A DNA stretch of 52,148 bases from Candidatus Rokuibacteriota bacterium (GTDB taxonomy: Bacteria; Methylomirabilota; Methylomirabilia; Rokubacteriales; CSP1-6): positions 1-52,148 of the forward strand of contig QHSQ01000040.1 in NCBI GenBank assembly GCA_003221615.1, in the 5' to 3' direction. This document shows, one piece after another, positions 1 through 7,649 of this stretch (positions within the stretch are counted from its first letter, which is position 1; every line of letters starts with the position of its first letter). The notes below the pieces were generated by a model. That model was not told the DNA's origin. It did not search any database and saw only the letters and a list, made by a program, of their open reading frames with translations. The position numbers and the translations under genes are program-made.

Positions 1-164
1 GTGAGGATCACCACGCGGCCGGCGGGGTTGGCCTCGATCTCGTCGAGCGCGGTCAAGAGCTCGCGGCGCATGGCGAAGTCGAGCGCGTTGCGCGCCTCCG
101 GGCGGATCAGCGTGATCGTGGCGATCGGGCCGGTCTGATCGACGATGAGAGTCTCGTAACTCAT
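1..164 (-). CDS. Enoyl-CoA hydratase/isomerase family protein, N-terminal part (cut by window start)
   Basis: Only the first 54 residues are inside the window. They begin MSYETLIVDQTGPIATITL and contain the RPEARNAL stretch typical of the crotonase fold N-terminus (usual form RPxxxNAL), followed by the first helix. Crotonase enzymes hydrate or isomerise acyl-CoA thioesters, usually in beta-oxidation-like pathways. The CoA-binding and catalytic regions lie outside, so the exact reaction cannot be named. The ATG overlaps the stop of the upstream acetyltransferase gene in an ATGA, so the two are probably co-translated. Confidence 0.85.
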   Translation of the reverse strand, partial: MSYETLIVDQTGPIATITLIRPEARNALDFAMRRELLTALDEIEANPAGRVVIL

Positions 165-673
165 GGCGTCTCCTTCATTCGCTGGCGCGCCGTGTCGAAA
201 CGCTGCATGACGCCGCGGCCGTCCGGCCGCGGCGTCTCCTCGTAGCGCCCTCCGGTGTACTCGCCGATGACGCGTCGCCAGAACTTCTGGGCCTCGACGT
301 TACTCGCGAGCTGCGTGACCTCCCACTTGCCGGGAAACGCGTCGAACATACGCCGGGCGACCTCGCCGCCGATACCCTGACGACGGTGGCGCCGCAGGAT
401 GAAGAACTCGCTGATGTCGCGCGTGCCGTCGCCGGCGAAGTAGGCGCCGTCGCGCGAGAGGACGAAGCCCGCCAGCACGCCGTCGGCACGCACGAGGTAG
501 GACGTCATGCGGGGATCTGTCCAGAATCCCTCGATCGTCGCGGCGCTGCCGTAGAAGCCGTCCTCGCCGATCGCCCAGTCGTCGATGGCGGCGAAGTCGT
601 AGAGGTAGAGCTGCATGAGCCGTCTCAATACCGGAACGTCCGGGGGCCGCGCCTGTCGAAGCTCGATCTTCAT
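161..673 (-). CDS. GNAT family N-acetyltransferase
   Basis: This 170-residue protein has the GNAT layout: an N-terminal beta-alpha region, an acidic strand ending ISEFFILRRHRRQGIGGEVA, and a late NVEAQKFWRRV segment. RRQGIG is the Q/RxxGxG/A loop that binds the acetyl-CoA pyrophosphate. It should transfer an acetyl group from acetyl-CoA to an amine, but the substrate cannot be read from the sequence. It is divergent from the BtpA-family gene, with only 23 bases between the two starts, and its stop overlaps the start of the enoyl-CoA hydratase gene. No clear Shine-Dalgarno sequence precedes the ATG. Confidence 0.85.
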   Translation of the reverse strand: MKIELRQARPPDVPVLRRLMQLYLYDFAAIDDWAIGEDGFYGSAATIEGFWTDPRMTSYLVRADGVLAGFVLSRDGAYFAGDGTRDISEFFILRRHRRQGIGGEVARRMFDAFPGKWEVTQLASNVEAQKFWRRVIGEYTGGRYEETPRPDGRGVMQRFDTARQRMKETP

Positions 674-696
674 CGCGTCATGCTAGGCTACCGCTG

Positions 697-1479
697 ATGC
701 GACTCGAGCGCACGATCATCGGCATGGTCCACCTCCTGCCCCTGCCCGGCAGTCCGCGCTGGGACGGGTCGATGGCCCGCGTCGTGGAGTCCGCGCTCGC
801 GGACGCGCGCGCGCTGGTCGAGGGCGGCGTCGACGCCGTCCTCGTCGAGAATTTCGGCGATGCGCCGTTCACCCCCGGCCGCGTCGAGCCCGCCACGGTG
901 GCGGCGATGAGCGTCGTAGCCGCCGAGGTGAGGAAGGCGCTGCCGCGAACGCACCTGGGCGTGAACGTCCTGAAGAACGACGCGCGCGCGGCGCTGGCCG
1001 TGGCCGCCGCGGTCGGCGCCGAGTTCATACGCGTCAACGTCCACGCGGGCGCGGTGCTGGCCGACCAGGGCATCGTTCAGTCCGACGCGTACGGCACACT
1101 CCGCGATCGGCGCCTGCTCGGTGTCGACGTCGCGATCTTCGCCGACGTCGGGGGCAAGCACGCGGTGCCGCTGGCGCCGACCGATCTCGAGCAGACCGCG
1201 CGGGACCTCGTGCACCGGGGTCTGGCCGACGCCCTCGTCGTCTCGGGGCCGGCGACGGGCCAGGTGACGCCGCTCGCCGACATCAAGCGCGTGCGGAGCG
1301 CCATCGCCGACGTGCCGCTCCTCGTCGGCAGCGGGGTCACCGCCGAGACCGCCGCGGAGCTCCTGTCGATCGCCGACGGGTTGATCGTCGGCACCGCGGT
1401 CAAGCGCGACGGCGACGTCCGGCTCGCTGTCGAGCGCGCGCGCGTGGAGAGGCTCGTTGCGGCGGCTCGCCGCCGCTAG
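697..1479 (+). CDS. BtpA/SgcQ family TIM-barrel protein
   Basis: The 260-residue protein starts MRLERTIIGMVHLLPLPGSP, the hallmark opening of the BtpA family. It continues through GGVDAVLVENFGDAPF, HLGVNVLKNDA, AEFIRVNVHAG and a C-terminal phosphate-binding-like GSGVTAET...ADGLIVGTAVK, all typical of this TIM-barrel family. BtpA was named for photosystem I stability in cyanobacteria, but most members occur in non-photosynthetic organisms and look like enzymes of unknown substrate (SgcQ-like). No photosynthesis gene is nearby. The 3' end overlaps the GH3 gene by 23 bases, suggesting one transcript. Confidence 0.88.
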   Translation: MRLERTIIGMVHLLPLPGSPRWDGSMARVVESALADARALVEGGVDAVLVENFGDAPFTPGRVEPATVAAMSVVAAEVRKALPRTHLGVNVLKNDARAALAVAAAVGAEFIRVNVHAGAVLADQGIVQSDAYGTLRDRRLLGVDVAIFADVGGKHAVPLAPTDLEQTARDLVHRGLADALVVSGPATGQVTPLADIKRVRSAIADVPLLVGSGVTAETAAELLSIADGLIVGTAVKRDGDVRLAVERARVERLVAAARRR

Positions 1480-2566
1480 CCTCCTCAGCGTTCTCCTCAC
1501 GGCCGGCTGCGGGTCCACGCTCGCGCCCGACGGCGCGCGCCTGACCGCACTCGAGCGCGAGCTTGGCTCGCTCGTCCTCGTGGGCTTCCACGGCACCGAC
1601 GCGGACGGCAACCCGGAGCTGTCGAGGCTTCTCTGCGACCTCCGGGTCGGCGGCGTTCTCCTCCTCGGCCGCAACATCGTCGATGCCGACCAGCTGAGCC
1701 GGCTCACCGGCGCGCTCACGGCGCAAGCATCGACGTGCACCGGCCGGAAGCTCCTCGTCGCGGTGGACGCCGAGGGCGGTAACGTCATGCGGCTGGCCCC
1801 GCGCTTCGGCTGGCCGGCGACGTTCTCCGCGCAGGAGCTCGGCGAGTCGAACGACTTCGTCCTGACGGAGCTGGAGGCGCGCCGCATCGGCGCGATGCTC
1901 CGGGCGGTGGGGATCAACTGGGATCTGGCGCCGGTCGTGGACGTCGGCTACAACCCGGCGAATCCGGTGATCGTCGGCGCCGCGCGCAGCTTCGGCGCGA
2001 ATCCGCAGCAGGTCACCGAGCACGCCCGGGCTTTCGTGCAGGGTTTGCGCGCCGAGGGCGCGCTGACCGCGCTGAAGCACTTTCCGGGGCACGGCTCGAG
2101 CTTCGGCGATACGCACCGCGGCTTCACCGACGTGACAGACACAGCGGTGCCCGAGCTCGAGCTGGCGCCGTATCGCGCGCTGATCGCGGACGGACTGGCC
2201 GACAGCGTGATGATCGCGCACGTCTTCAACCGCCGGCTCGACGATCGATACCCGGCGACGTTGTCGCGCCCAACGATCGACGGGCTGCTCCGCGGCGTGC
2301 TCGGCTTCAAGGGCGTCGTCGTCAGCGACGATCTGCGGATGGGCGCGATCGAGAAGCAGTACGGGATCGGCGAGGCGGCGGTGCTGGCGCTCGACGCCGG
2401 CGTGGACGTGCTGCTCATCGTCGAGGACCGCCTGCCCGACGGAAGCTCGGCGACGCAGCTGGCGCTGGCGGCCATGCGCGAGGCGCTTGCCAAGGGTACG
2501 CTCGACCCGGCGCGGGTCGAGGCGGCTATCGATCGCGTCCGCGCATTCCGGGCGCGAGTGCGTTAG
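1457..2566 (+). CDS. Glycoside hydrolase family 3 lipoprotein, NagZ-like beta-N-acetylhexosaminidase
   Basis: The 369-residue product opens with a lipoprotein signal ending LLTAGC, with the lipidated cysteine at residue 18. The GH3 barrel follows, with KHFPGHG at 207-213, DTH at 218-220 and the SDDLRMGAI nucleophile segment at 290-298. The KHFPGHG and DTH loops are diagnostic of NagZ-type enzymes, which release N-acetylglucosamine from peptidoglycan fragments by a His-Asp assisted mechanism. A lipobox implies a membrane-anchored, extracytoplasmic enzyme, unlike cytosolic E. coli NagZ. The start is TTG inside the BtpA gene, chosen because it gives the complete signal peptide. Confidence 0.9.
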   Translation: MRRLAAASLLSVLLTAGCGSTLAPDGARLTALERELGSLVLVGFHGTDADGNPELSRLLCDLRVGGVLLLGRNIVDADQLSRLTGALTAQASTCTGRKLLVAVDAEGGNVMRLAPRFGWPATFSAQELGESNDFVLTELEARRIGAMLRAVGINWDLAPVVDVGYNPANPVIVGAARSFGANPQQVTEHARAFVQGLRAEGALTALKHFPGHGSSFGDTHRGFTDVTDTAVPELELAPYRALIADGLADSVMIAHVFNRRLDDRYPATLSRPTIDGLLRGVLGFKGVVVSDDLRMGAIEKQYGIGEAAVLALDAGVDVLLIVEDRLPDGSSATQLALAAMREALAKGTLDPARVEAAIDRVRAFRARVR

Positions 2567-2571
2567 TTGGC

Positions 2572-3099
2572 ATGGGGATCCTGATCGATGCCGTCCCAAG
2601 AGCCAAGCGGATCGCGGTTCTCGGGAGCCCCGACATGCCCTCCTATGCTCCGTCCGTCAAGGCTTTGCAGGAGGCCGCTCGCCCGTCCCAATTGCAGCTG
2701 CGGACCGTGGTGGCGCGGACCGGAGCAGACTTAGAGAACGCCTTTTCGGCTATGGCTCGCGAGCAGGCGCAGGCCGTTGTCGTGCTCGGCTTCGGCCCCT
2801 ACATGGCCGCGAGACAACGAATCGCCGAGTTAGCTCTCAGGTACCGACTGCCGACGTTTTTTTCGTGGAGGGATCATGTGGAAGCGGGGGGCTTGATGAG
2901 CTACGGGCCGGATCTCACCGATCTATTCCGGCGCGCCGCCATCTATGGGGACAAGATCCTCAGGGGCGCGAAGCCCGCTGACCTTCCCGTCGAGCAGCCC
3001 ACGAAGTTCGAGCTGGTGATCAACCTCAAGACCGCGAAAGCCTTAGGCCTGACGATCCCGCAGACGCTGCTGCTGCGGGCGGATCAGGTGATCCGGTAG
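2572..3099 (+). pseudogene. Truncated ABC transporter substrate-binding protein (PF04392-like), C-terminal half only
   Basis: The 175-residue reading frame matches only the second half of the ABC-type uncharacterised substrate-binding family: AVPRAKRIAVLGSP, then VEAGGLMSYGPDLTDLFRRA, then the conserved ending KFELVINLKTAKALGLTIP. Full members are about 320 residues and start with a secretion signal, which is missing here together with the first lobe. The frame begins 6 bases after the GH3 stop, where the family would already be in mid-protein. I infer a deletion that fused the remnant to the end of the GH3 gene region. A short functional protein is possible but unlikely without a signal peptide. 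Confidence 0.75.
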
Positions 3100-3214
3100 C
3101 GTGCTCGGCCAACGCGGCCAACTCCTCCGCGTAGCCCTCGGCTTCGCGGGCTCCCGCGCCCATCCTCCGACATCCGAAGCGCCCGGCGTAGCCGAGGCGC
3201 TCCTCGAATTCTCG

Positions 3215-4180
3215 CTACGCGAGCGGGTCGGTGCTGCGTTCACGCGTGGCTCCAAGGAGCCGATCGACCTCCGCGCGAGTCGGCAGCGACGGCTGGGCGC
3301 CGCGGCGCGTGCAGGCGAGCGCGGCGGCCGCGCTGGCAAATCGCAGCGCGTTCGGGAGCGTGTCGCCGCCGCCGAGCGCCGCTCCGAGGGCGCCGTTGAA
3401 CGCATCGCCGGCGGCGGTCGTATCGACCGCCTCGACCGAGTAAGCGGCGGTGCGAATGTCGCCCTGCGCCGTGCACGCGATGGAGCCCTGAGCGCCGAGC
3501 GTCACGATCACGGTGCCGACCCCGCGCGCGCGCAGCGCGTGTCCGGCGGCGCCCGCGGAGCGGGCGTCCTGGACCGGAATCCCGCTGAGGCGCGCCGCCT
3601 CACCCTCGTTCGGCGTCAGATAGTCGACACGCCGCCAGACGTCGTCGGAAATACCCTCGCGCACCGGCGCCGGATTGAGCACCGTGACGAGGCCGCGCCG
3701 TCGGGCTTCCTCCAGCGCGAGCTCGAGGGTCTCGAGCGGCGTCTCGAGCTGACAGAGGACCACCTGCGCCCACGCGAAATCGTCCGCGCGCGAGCGGACG
3801 TGCTCGACGGAAAGTCGCCGGTTCGCGCCGGGCGCGACCACGATCTGGTTGCGGCCCTGGCCGTCGACGACGATGAGCGCCGTGCCCGTCGCGGCTTCAG
3901 GGGTGACCATCATGCCGTCCATGCCGATGCCCTCGGCCTCGAGCGCCGCGCGGATGTCGCGGCCCGAGGCGTCGTCGCCAACACAGGCGACGAAGCGGAC
4001 TTCCGCGCCGAGCCGGCGGGCGGCGACAGCCTGATTCGCGCCCTTGCCCCCATGATTGACGAGCAAGGTGCCGCCGCTGACCGTCTCGCCCGCGCCCGGC
4101 AGACGCGGGGCGGCGACGGTGAAGTCGACGTTGGCCGAGCCGACTACGAGGACGCGTCGCGCGGTGCTGGGCCCGGGCAC
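3215..4180 (-). CDS. rbsK: Ribokinase, PfkB carbohydrate kinase family
   Basis: From the chosen GTG the protein has 321 residues, beginning near RRVLVVGSANVDF. It carries the PfkB N-terminal signature GGKGANQAVA at about 44-53 and the C-terminal DTTAAGDAFNGAL at 253 onward, with the catalytic Asp at 259 (AAGD in place of the common GAGD). It should phosphorylate ribose at O5 with ATP. It overlaps the end of the nucleoside hydrolase gene by 37 bases, so the pair makes sense as salvage: nucleoside to ribose to ribose-5-phosphate. The frame stays open upstream of the GTG, but that part reads as a shadow of the hydrolase gene. The exact start is uncertain. Confidence 0.88.
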   Translation of the reverse strand: MPGPSTARRVLVVGSANVDFTVAAPRLPGAGETVSGGTLLVNHGGKGANQAVAARRLGAEVRFVACVGDDASGRDIRAALEAEGIGMDGMMVTPEAATGTALIVVDGQGRNQIVVAPGANRRLSVEHVRSRADDFAWAQVVLCQLETPLETLELALEEARRRGLVTVLNPAPVREGISDDVWRRVDYLTPNEGEAARLSGIPVQDARSAGAAGHALRARGVGTVIVTLGAQGSIACTAQGDIRTAAYSVEAVDTTAAGDAFNGALGAALGGGDTLPNALRFASAAAALACTRRGAQPSLPTRAEVDRLLGATRERSTDPLA

Positions 4181-5073
4181 AGGCGGTCCAGAAACCACCG
4201 GATGAACCGGTTGCTGTCGATGCCCTTCGCGACCCGGCAGTTCGGAGCTCCGTTGATCCGGAGCGTCTCGCCCTCGGGCCCGATGGCCAGGCGAGCCGCC
4301 TCCCACTTGCCGAGCGACGGATCGATCGCGAGCCCGACGGCGAGGGGGTCGTGCAGCGCCATGCCCTGCTCGCCGTCGCCGTGAGCGATCCGGAACCCGC
4401 GCTCGCTGAACCCCTGGATCCGCGACGCCAGCAGACCCGGCGAGCGCGCGAGCGTGGCGCGCATCCCGGCGCGGGGCAGCATCGCCTGGCGCGTCGCGTC
4501 AAGCGGGACCAGCTCGATCGGCAACCCGGCGGCGAAGACCCGATGCGCGGCCTCGGGGTCGACGGACATGTTGAACTCGGCGGTCGGGGTGACGTTGCCG
4601 GGCACGTCCACGGCGCCCCCCATCGCCACCACTCGTCCAACCCTTCCGAGCGCGGCCGCGTCTTCCTTGAGCGCGAGCGCCAGGTTGGTGAGCGGGCCTA
4701 GCGCCACGATCGTGAGGGCCCGCTCGTGGCGCCGCGCAAGGTCGATGATGACGCTCACGGCGTCCGGCGACCCCGGCAAGGGTGCGACGTCCGGCCAATC
4801 GGGCAGGTCGCCGAGCCCGTCTTCCCCGTGGTAGCGGGTCGCAGTCGTCAGCGCCCGGGCGAGTGGGCCCGAAGCACCGACGGCAACGAGAGGCCGCGGG
4901 ACCGGTTTCCGGAGCGCCAGGAGGCGCTGCAGGTTCGTGGTCGCGATGTCCACCGGCACGTTCCCGGCGACCGTCGTGATCGCCTCCACCTGGATCTCGG
5001 GCGAGTTCCAGGCGAAGAGCAGGGCCAGCGCATCGTCAATGCCGGGATCGGTGTCGATCAGGATCGGCGCCAC
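4144..5073 (-). CDS. Inosine-uridine preferring nucleoside hydrolase
   Basis: This 309-residue protein begins MAPILIDTDPGIDDA, the aspartate cluster at residues 7-14 that binds calcium and the ribose in this family. It continues with TTVAGN, the FNMSVDPEAA segment and LHDPLAV near the C-terminus, all conserved landmarks. It hydrolyses the N-glycosidic bond of ribonucleosides to free base and ribose. The downstream overlapping ribokinase gene would use the ribose. The first gene of the pair starts 65 bases from the divergent selenoprotein gene, so both promoters must lie in that short gap. Confidence 0.92.
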   Translation of the reverse strand: MAPILIDTDPGIDDALALLFAWNSPEIQVEAITTVAGNVPVDIATTNLQRLLALRKPVPRPLVAVGASGPLARALTTATRYHGEDGLGDLPDWPDVAPLPGSPDAVSVIIDLARRHERALTIVALGPLTNLALALKEDAAALGRVGRVVAMGGAVDVPGNVTPTAEFNMSVDPEAAHRVFAAGLPIELVPLDATRQAMLPRAGMRATLARSPGLLASRIQGFSERGFRIAHGDGEQGMALHDPLAVGLAIDPSLGKWEAARLAIGPEGETLRINGAPNCRVAKGIDSNRFIRWFLDRLCPGPAPRDASS

Positions 5074-5138
5074 GGAATCTCCTCATCGATGTCCCCCATC
5101 ATATTAGAATGAGAGTCACTTTCAGGGAGGAGGCGCGG

Positions 5139-5366
5139 ATGAACATCCAGATCAGATACTGCGGCGAGTGAAACTACCTGCCCCAGGCCTCCAGTTTGCA
5201 GGCCGCCATCAAGACCAAGTACGGACTCACCGCGGTTCTCAAGGAAGGGCACAGCGGGATCTTCGAAGTGTCGATCAACGACGATGTCGTCTACACGAAC
5301 GAGACGACATACCGGTTTCCGACGGACGAGGAAATCTTCGAGAAGATCGACGCCGCTAAGAAATAG
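5139..5366 (+). CDS. SelW/Rdx family selenoprotein with in-frame UGA (selenocysteine)
   Basis: A standard reading stops at the UGA at 5169-5171. Reading that codon as selenocysteine (U) gives a coherent 75-residue protein: MNIQIRYCGEUNYLP, then a helix ASSLQAAIKTKYG, strands TAVLKEGHSGIFEVSIND and a final helix DEEIFEKIDAAKK. C8-G9-E10-U11 is the CxxU redox motif of the SelW/Rdx thioredoxin-like family, and length and strand order fit. A strong ribosome site (AGGGAGGAGG) sits 5 bases before the ATG. A hairpin with a G-starting loop follows the UGA at a spacing suited to a bacterial SECIS. The role is probably thiol redox, with the partner unknown. The 3' end overlaps the convergent CoA-transferase gene by 11 bases. 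Confidence 0.88.
5186..5204 (+). promoter_or_regulatory. Bacterial SECIS-like hairpin downstream of the UGA
   Basis: The segment folds as five base pairs (GGCCU with AGGCC), one C-C mismatch, two more pairs and a GUU apical loop. Its first loop base, G at 5194, is 22 bases after the UGA. Bacterial SECIS elements recognised by SelB need a short hairpin within the coding region at about this distance, with a G among the first two loop bases. The fold was done by eye; no energy was computed. Confidence 0.65.
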
Positions 5367-6624
5367 CACGCCGAAGTAGCTCCTCTCGAAAGCGGGGATG
5401 GGCGACGGCGATGAGCGCTTCCGCCCGTCCCCGTTCTCCTTTCCCGCGCAGTGCCGCCGCACCGTGCTCGGTCACCACCCAGTCCGCCAGCGCGCGCGGG
5501 CTCGTCACCGCCGCTCCCGGTTGCAGCGACGGGACGATCCGCGACACCGCGCCGTCGCGCCCGGTCGACGGCAGCGCGATGACCGCGGCGCCCCCGCGCG
5601 AGCGCGAGGCGCCGAGGACGAAATCGAACTGGCCGCCGATCCCGGCCACCTGGCGCGGCCCGAGGCTCTCGGCCGTGACCTGTCCCGTCAGGTCGATCTC
5701 GAGCGCGGAGTTGATCGCCACGAATCGATCGAGCTGCGCGACCGTCTCCGGATCGTGAACGAAGCTCGAGGGCTCCATGTTGACGACGGGGTTCTCGTGG
5801 AGGAAATCGAAGAGCCGGCGCGTCCCCATCCCCTCGCCGACGTCCATGCGCCCGCGGTGCACGCGCTTGAGCGCGCTGGTGACGACGCCGCGCTCCACCA
5901 GCGAGACCGACGCGTCGACCAGCAGCGAGTGCAGCGAGAGATCGCGATGGTCGCCGAGCGCCTCGAGGACGGCCTGCGGGATCGCGCCAACGCCCACCTG
6001 CACCGTCGCGCCGTCGGGCACGAGCCCCGCGACGTAGCGCCCGATCGCGCGCTCGATGTCGCCGATGGGCGTCGGCGGATAAGGCGTGAGCGGCTCGTCC
6101 ACTTCCACCCAGCAGTCGATCTGGCTTCGGTGCAGGCACGCGTTGCCGAGCGTGCGCGGCATCGACGGATTGACCTGCGCGATCACGAGCGGAGCGCGTC
6201 GCGCCGCCGGCAGCGCCACGCTGACCGAGACGCCCAGGCTCAGGTAGCCTCGCGCGTCGGGCGGCGCGCAGTGGACCAGGACGCAGTCCGGCGCCCACAT
6301 GCCGCCGGCGGCGAACTGCGTGACCAGATCGAAATAGCGGATCGGGACGAACTCGACGCGTCCGCGGCGCCGTGCGTCCTCGAGCTGCGGCGACATGTGC
6401 CACGTCGCGAAGCGGAGCGCCGCGTGCTCCGGATGCGTCCACGGATAGTCGCCGAGATGGATCCCGCCGAGCAAGGTGAGGTCGCGCAGGCGCGCGGACT
6501 GACGGCAGATCTCCGCCACGAGCGCCACCGGCTCACCGCACGCCGGCGGCAGCAACACCTTCATCGCCGGCCCCAGCCGGGCGACGGCGTCAGCGAGCGA
6601 GCGACGGGTGAACGCGCGCGGCAT
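5356..6624 (-). CDS. Acetyl-CoA hydrolase/transferase family protein (4-hydroxybutyrate CoA-transferase-like)
   Basis: The 422-residue protein has the two-domain CoA-transferase family I architecture: an N-terminal part with FVPIRYFDLVTQF and the CAPPDARGYLSLG loop, then GATVQVGVGAIPQAVLEAL, PVVNMEPSSFVHDP and the C-terminal QVAGIGGQFDF and VTEHGAAALRGK motifs. Such enzymes move CoA between acyl groups through a glutamyl-CoA intermediate. At the usual catalytic site (HTE or HSE) this protein reads LHSLLVDA, so the catalytic glutamate is not evident. It may belong to a divergent subgroup. Only 45 bases separate its start from the divergent lipoprotein gene; a TATATATA tract lies there. Confidence 0.82.
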   Translation of the reverse strand: MPRAFTRRSLADAVARLGPAMKVLLPPACGEPVALVAEICRQSARLRDLTLLGGIHLGDYPWTHPEHAALRFATWHMSPQLEDARRRGRVEFVPIRYFDLVTQFAAGGMWAPDCVLVHCAPPDARGYLSLGVSVSVALPAARRAPLVIAQVNPSMPRTLGNACLHRSQIDCWVEVDEPLTPYPPTPIGDIERAIGRYVAGLVPDGATVQVGVGAIPQAVLEALGDHRDLSLHSLLVDASVSLVERGVVTSALKRVHRGRMDVGEGMGTRRLFDFLHENPVVNMEPSSFVHDPETVAQLDRFVAINSALEIDLTGQVTAESLGPRQVAGIGGQFDFVLGASRSRGGAAVIALPSTGRDGAVSRIVPSLQPGAAVTSPRALADWVVTEHGAAALRGKGERGRAEALIAVAHPRFREELLRRAIS

Positions 6625-6669
6625 GAATCGCGACGCTATATATACCTGATCCCGCGATAGAATGGCCGC

Positions 6670-6867
6670 ATGAATCGGCGCCCGCGCTCGCTCGCGCTGC
6701 TGTTGCTGTTCGTCGCGTTCGCCGGATGCGCCTCCGCATCGTCGAATAGCGGTCAGTCTTCGAGCAGCAGTAGCTCCCCACGCGTACGCTGCCTGACGGA
6801 CCCGGCCCGCGACAGCGCGTCGGGCACCCGGCCGCTTTTCTTCCTGTTCTGCGCGGAGAGTCCGTGA
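6670..6867 (+). CDS. Small putative lipoprotein
   Basis: This 65-residue frame starts with MNRRPRSLALLLLFVAFAGC, a basic stretch, a hydrophobic core and a lipobox (FAGC) with the cysteine at residue 20. A serine-rich linker follows (SSNSGQSSSSSSSP), then about 28 residues with two further cysteines and a hydrophobic FFLFC patch. No family is recognised. The stop overlaps the start of the SDR gene in GTGA, which supports it being translated as the first gene of the SDR-RidA-MarR operon. It could alternatively be a leader peptide. Confidence 0.55.
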   Translation: MNRRPRSLALLLLFVAFAGCASASSNSGQSSSSSSSPRVRCLTDPARDSASGTRPLFFLFCAESP

Positions 6868-7631
6868 CGAATCCGCCCGGTCAGCCGGTCGCGCTCGTCA
6901 CCGGCGCCGGACGCGGCATCGGCCGTGAGATCGCGCTGGCGCTGGCCCGGGAAGGCTGCCCCGTCGCGGTCGCCGCGCGGTCGTCCGATCAGGTGGAAGC
7001 GACGGCGGCGACGGTCTCCAGCCTCGGTGTGCCGTCGATGGCGCTCGTGCTCGACGTGACCGACGAGCGCGCGGTCGCGCAGGGGGTTGCGGCGATCGTG
7101 GCGCGCCTCGGCCGGATCGACGTCCTCGTCAACAACGCGGGCATCGCCGAGTCGGCGCCGTTCGCCAAGACCGACACGGCGCTCTGGGAGCGCCACCTGC
7201 GGGTCAACGCGACCGGACCCTACCTGCTCGCGCGCGCCGTGCTGCCCGCGATGCTCGAGCGTCGCTGGGGACGCGTGATCAACATCGCCTCGCTGGCCGG
7301 GCTCGTCGGCGCGCCGTACGTCACCGCGTACACCGCGTCCAAGCACGCGCTCGTCGGCTTCACCCGGGCGCTCGCCGCCGAGGTCGCCGGCAAGGGCGTC
7401 ACCGTGAACGCCGTCTGCCCCGGGTTCGCGGCGACCGACATCGTGTGGAACGGCGCGCGGAACATCGCGGCGCGAACGGGGAAATCCTTCGAGGACGCCG
7501 TCGAGGCGATGGCGCGGCTCAACCCGGGCGGCCGGCTCATCGAGCCCGTCGAGGTGGCGGCGGTGGCGGCCAAGCTGCTCCGTGACGACTCCACCAACGG
7601 CGAAGCGATCGTGCTCGACGGCACGGCGTAG
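6864..7631 (+). CDS. Short-chain dehydrogenase/reductase (SDR, classical type)
   Basis: The 255-residue protein has the NAD(P) motif TGAGRGIG at 13-20, NNAG at 90-93, the catalytic Ser143, and YTASK with Tyr156 and Lys160, all in classical SDR positions. It ends with VNAVCPGF and a substrate lid region. It should reduce or oxidise a carbonyl or alcohol with NAD(P)(H); an arginine in AARSS after the second strand would favour NADP. The GTG start overlaps the preceding lipoprotein gene by four bases. RidA and MarR genes follow closely, so the group looks like one regulated catabolic or detoxification operon. Confidence 0.92.
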   Translation: MTNPPGQPVALVTGAGRGIGREIALALAREGCPVAVAARSSDQVEATAATVSSLGVPSMALVLDVTDERAVAQGVAAIVARLGRIDVLVNNAGIAESAPFAKTDTALWERHLRVNATGPYLLARAVLPAMLERRWGRVINIASLAGLVGAPYVTAYTASKHALVGFTRALAAEVAGKGVTVNAVCPGFAATDIVWNGARNIAARTGKSFEDAVEAMARLNPGGRLIEPVEVAAVAAKLLRDDSTNGEAIVLDGTA

Positions 7632-7649
7632 CGCTTTCAGGAGGTTGAG

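Noticed and set aside
3211-3223. Small hairpin CTCGC-TAC-GCGAG at the ribokinase stop as a terminator
   Set aside because: The stem is only five base pairs and no T-run follows on either strand.
5168-5359. Open frame starting one base before the selenoprotein UGA
   Set aside because: It is in another frame with an arginine-rich, patternless product, whereas the selenocysteine reading gives a folded-looking SelW-type protein.
6637-6644. TATATATA as a shared -10 box for the CoA-transferase and lipoprotein genes
   Set aside because: It is suggestive in a 45-base divergent gap but has no matching -35 elements and is too close to the minus-strand start for confidence.
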